Under the pieces are notes generated by a model. That model was not told the origin of the DNA and did no database searches. It saw only the letters and a list, made by a program, of their open reading frames with translations. From contig JAKAGC010000133.1 of NCBI GenBank assembly GCA_021817755.1, forward strand, positions 1 through 8,487: a stretch of 8,487 nucleotides of DNA, read 5' to 3'. This DNA is from Acidobacteriota bacterium. Lineage in GTDB: Bacteria; Acidobacteriota; Aminicenantia; UBA2199. Position 1 is the first letter of the stretch. Each line of letters begins with the position of its first letter. Both the position numbers and the translations under genes were made by a program. Shown here piece after piece: positions 6,807-8,487 of this stretch.

Positions 6807-6938
6807 ATTGAATGTGCAATCAAGTGTTAGTGCTGGTGTTAGTGTTAGTCAATGGAATGCCTTTCAGGCTTTGATAAAAGGCGCGAAGCGCTTCAAATCC
6901 GCTTATCTTCTGCTCTTCTTCTCTTCTTACCTTCCATC
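6807..6938. repeat. Structured ~130-bp repeat element, copy 2, inside the CRISPR array
   Basis: A diverged second copy of the element at 6400-6526, in the same setting: after a repeat ending in TTCG and before one beginning TTTTCGG. It keeps the GATTG/CAATC arms, one extra GTGTTA-like unit, GCCT-TTC-AGGC (6859-6869), GCGC-GAA-GCGC (6881-6891) and a CTCTTCTT-rich tail. The similarity continues through both flanking repeats, so the duplicated unit is about 190 bp. Confidence 0.7.
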
Positions 6939-7228
6939 TTTTCGGTCACTCATAGTTAGGATATAAACCAAATCAGTATAAACCAACAATAGAAGATACT
7001 GTGTTTCAATCACTCATAGTTAGGATATAAACAAAAAGCCTTTTTTAGTATGTCCTCAATATGCAGGTTTCAATCACTCATAGTTAGGATATAAACCCGG
7101 GGTCTTGAAAAATCAAACCCCGAATATATTGGTTTCAATCACTGATAGTTAGGATATAAACGATATAGTATCGAATGCAATATTGATACCCGCCGCGTGT
7201 TTCAATCACTGATAGTTAGGATATAAAC
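6939..7228 (-). CRISPR. CRISPR array, five 30-bp repeats and four spacers
   Basis: Repeats lie at 6939-6968, 7003-7032, 7067-7096, 7132-7161 and 7199-7228. Spacers are 34, 34, 35 and 37 bp. On the plus strand the repeat begins GTTTCAATCACTCATAG and ends GGATATAAAC. Copies 2 and 3 are identical; copies 4 and 5 share one C-to-G change at position 13; copy 1 differs at positions 1, 6 and 7. On the minus strand the repeat ends in ATTGAAAC, the usual 8-nt crRNA handle of type I-B and type III systems. I therefore infer leftward transcription from a leader at 7229 onward. No cas gene is in the window, so the subtype is not determined. Confidence 0.96.
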
Positions 7229-7340
7229 CCATAATCTGTTGATATAACGAGCATTTTACTTTTTTGCTAATCAGTCAAAGATCAACAGAATAAAATATGT
7301 TACTCCCAATTATCCATATTTGCAAGCCTTTTTGAGATTT
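7229..7340 (-). promoter_or_regulatory. Probable CRISPR leader
   Basis: AT-rich, ORF-free DNA next to the best-preserved repeats, on the side predicted from repeat orientation. It holds a perfect 9-bp inverted repeat, TCTGTTGAT (7235-7243) and ATCAACAGA (7281-7289), with 37 bp between the arms. On the minus strand TTGACT and TAAAAT lie only 14 nt apart, so no good promoter can be assigned. The leader call depends on the inferred array direction. Confidence 0.5.
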
Positions 7341-7343
7341 TTT

Positions 7344-7399
7344 ATTATTTTGTCGACCCCCCGGGTTTTTTACACTACCTGAGGTCGACAAAAAATAAT
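7344..7399. repeat. Inverted repeat with GTCGAC arms
   Basis: TTTTGTCGACC (7348-7358) and GGTCGACAAAA (7383-7393) are perfect complements of 11 bp, extended by ATTATT-like AT sequence with a 2-bp offset. The 24-nt loop contains CCCGGG. Each arm contains the palindrome GTCGAC. It could be a protein-binding dyad or a hairpin at the outer edge of the leader. No U-tract makes it an obvious terminator. Confidence 0.5.
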
Positions 7400-7413
7400 T
7401 CCATGAAAAATTA

Positions 7414-7426
7414 TTCGCTTAGCGAA
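7414..7426. repeat. Small hairpin TTCGC-TTA-GCGAA
   Basis: A 5-bp perfect stem with a 3-nt loop, flanked on both sides by the direct repeat AAAATTATT. A further AACCTTTT/AAAAGGTT dyad lies at 7457-7487. The stretch 7341-7500 contains these dyads and no gene. Confidence 0.35.
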
Positions 7427-7633
7427 AATTATTAAAAAATCTAACATAAATTAATGAACCTTTTATAATCATTCTTTTCAAAAGGTTTCCGAATAATAGA
7501 GCCTATCCACTACTCACTCTGAATTCCCTCTCCTTCCTTCAGAAATCGGTTATTCTCTCTCTTAACTCAGTTAACTCTCCTTTGAACGAAACAACCTTCA
7601 CTCAGAGGGAAGATGTCTTCTCTCTGAACTCAA

Positions 7634-8180
7634 TTAACTTCCCTTTGAATGACACTGTCTTCTATAAATGAGAGACTCACTTCCCTTTGAATGACACTGT
7701 CCTCTATAAATGAGAGACTCACTTCCCTCTGAATGACACTGTCTTCACTAAATCAGAGACTCACTTCCTTCTGAATGACATTACCTTCATTAAAAGATAG
7801 ACTCACTTCCCTCTGAATAACACTGTCTTCATAAAAAGAGAGATTCACTTCCCTCTGAATAAAACTGTCTTCACTAAATCAGAGACTCACTTCCTTCTGA
7901 ATGACATTACCTTCATTAAAAGATAGACTCACTTCCCGCTGAATAACACTGTCTTCACTAAATCAGAGACTTACTCCCTTCTGGATGAAACTGTCTTCAT
8001 TAAAATATAGACTAATTTCTCTCCGAATGACACTTTTCTCATTAAGAATAGAGACATAATTCCTTCTGAATGAGACTGTCCTCATTAAAAGAGAGATTAG
8101 CTTCCCTTTGAACGACAATGTCCTATTTAAAAGAGAGGCTAACTTCCTTCTGAGTGAGACCATCTTCGCAAAAAGTGAAG
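7634..8180. repeat. 42-bp tandem repeat array (minisatellite), 13 units
   Basis: Units begin at 7634, 7676, 7718, 7760, 7802, 7844, 7886, 7928, 7970, 8012, 8055, 8097 and 8139. All are 42 bp except the unit at 8012, which is 43 bp. A typical plus-strand unit starts CTCACTTCCCTCTGAATGAC and ends AGAGA. Units at 7760 and 7886 are identical, and 7718-7843 resembles 7844-7969, so a three-unit block was duplicated. On the minus strand the dominant frame reads SLSFNEDSVIQREV (14 residues), but several units carry TGA after SL and the 43-bp unit shifts the frame. Degenerate pieces extend left to about 7500 and right to about 8200. Confidence 0.9.
7640..8180 (-). pseudogene. Possible decayed 14-residue-repeat coding sequence
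   Basis: The 42-bp period equals 14 codons. On the minus strand most units spell variants of SLSFNEDSVIQREV, ending EVN and TAA/TGA near the left end. In-frame TGA codons (units 7718, 7844, 7928), a TAG in unit 8097 and the one-base shift in unit 8012 break it. No start codon with a ribosome site covers the whole run. It may be a dead repeat protein, or non-coding DNA whose period is a multiple of three by chance. I do not treat the 66-codon open frame at 7963-8163 as a gene. Confidence 0.25.
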
Positions 8181-8314
8181 CTCACTTCATTAAATGTGAG
8201 AATAGTCTATTAAAAAGGTTGAAAAAGTAGTTGTGTAATGATTCAGACAAAATTGGAATTATCCCGATTGATTAGGAAAAACAAAAGATATAAATTTCAT
8301 GAACATCATTGCGC

Positions 8315-8344
8315 TTGACTTTTTTTTATGGTTGGAAGTAAAAT
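8315..8344 (+). promoter_or_regulatory. Candidate promoter pointing out of the window
   Basis: TTGACT (8315-8320) and TAAAAT (8339-8344) are 18 nt apart. No supported ORF follows before the window ends; frames downstream close within about 16 codons. The whole 8181-8487 stretch otherwise shows only AT-rich sequence and a broken last repeat unit. Confidence 0.35.
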
Positions 8345-8487
8345 CTATTAATGAGAAGTTTTTTTCTCTTTATGGATTTTCTCTTCTTTATTTTTTAGTT
8401 TGTCCAATTCACGGTGAACCTAGACACAAAGCCATTCATCCTAGTTCGTTAAAAAAATTAATACTTGTCTTTTCCGGGAATCGATTG

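Larger units (their letters stand above)
6370..6938 (-). CRISPR. Decayed leader-distal extension of the CRISPR array
   Basis: Four degenerate repeats precede the intact array, at 6370-6399, 6527-6556, 6710-6739 and 6777-6806. The 6710 and 6777 copies are separated by 37 bp (6740-6776), a normal spacer length. The intervals after 6370 and 6777 are 127 and 132 bp and contain two versions of one element. The interval 6557-6709 is 153 bp of other DNA. The repeats share the core CACT(G/C)ATA(G/A)TTAG but lose bases at their ends. Decay at this end fits the trailer side of an array transcribed leftward. Confidence 0.65.

Noticed and set aside
7348..7393. GTCGAC dyad as an intrinsic terminator
   Set aside because: No run of T follows the stem on either strand; kept only as an inverted repeat.
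7963..8163. 66-codon minus-strand ORF
   Set aside because: It lies wholly within the 42-bp tandem repeat and crosses the 43-bp unit that changes frame. Its repetitive sequence is a by-product of the repeats.
8352..8399. Short ORF after the right-edge promoter
   Set aside because: Only 15 codons of mostly Phe, without a ribosome site.

Overview
The window is AT-rich chromosomal DNA from a Gram-negative-type bacterium with type IV pilus machinery. Evidence is a PilT retraction ATPase, a membrane-anchored PilZ-like protein, a class II CCA-adding enzyme with an HD domain, a triple-DUF349 protein and a secreted beta-propeller protein. The GEGPGE-type six-bladed propeller and the DUF349 protein recall Bacteroidota-, Acidobacteriota/Aminicenantes- or Spirochaetota-like lineages. 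The sequence alone does not settle the phylum, and I do not name a species.

Left part (1-4509), housekeeping and motility. pilT runs leftward and leaves the window, so its 3' end is missing. A PilZ-like membrane protein (1097-1627) runs rightward from a shared 153-bp divergent promoter region. It overlaps, or is followed within 7 nt by, the gene for a tRNA nucleotidyltransferase (CCA-adding type; 1608-3122). A three-repeat DUF349 protein (3154-4509) converges on that gene from the other strand with a gap of only 31 bp.

Middle part (4510-6370), a secretion-related cassette on the minus strand. A 76-residue secreted peptide with six cysteines (5925-6155) is followed by a secreted six-bladed beta-propeller protein (4824-5852). 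A hairpin lies between the two genes and a strong hairpin follows the second. Upstream of the peptide gene are a candidate promoter and a possible 24-codon leader ORF with a near-perfect Shine-Dalgarno sequence.

Right part (6370-8487), almost gene-free repeat DNA. A CRISPR array with 30-bp repeats has five good repeats and four spacers (6939-7228). A decayed extension (6370-6938) contains two diverged copies of a ~130-bp structured element where spacers should be. The repeat ends in ATTGAAAC on the minus strand, so the array is probably transcribed leftward, with its leader at 7229 onward and its oldest, decayed repeats at the left. No cas gene is present. From 7634 to 8180 lies a 42-bp tandem repeat (13 units plus degenerate flanks). 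On the minus strand it reads as a 14-residue unit broken by stops and one frame change. The last ~270 bp show only a candidate promoter pointing out of the window.

The most interesting items are the decayed CRISPR array with its embedded repeated element, the peptide/propeller cassette, and the 42-bp minisatellite.
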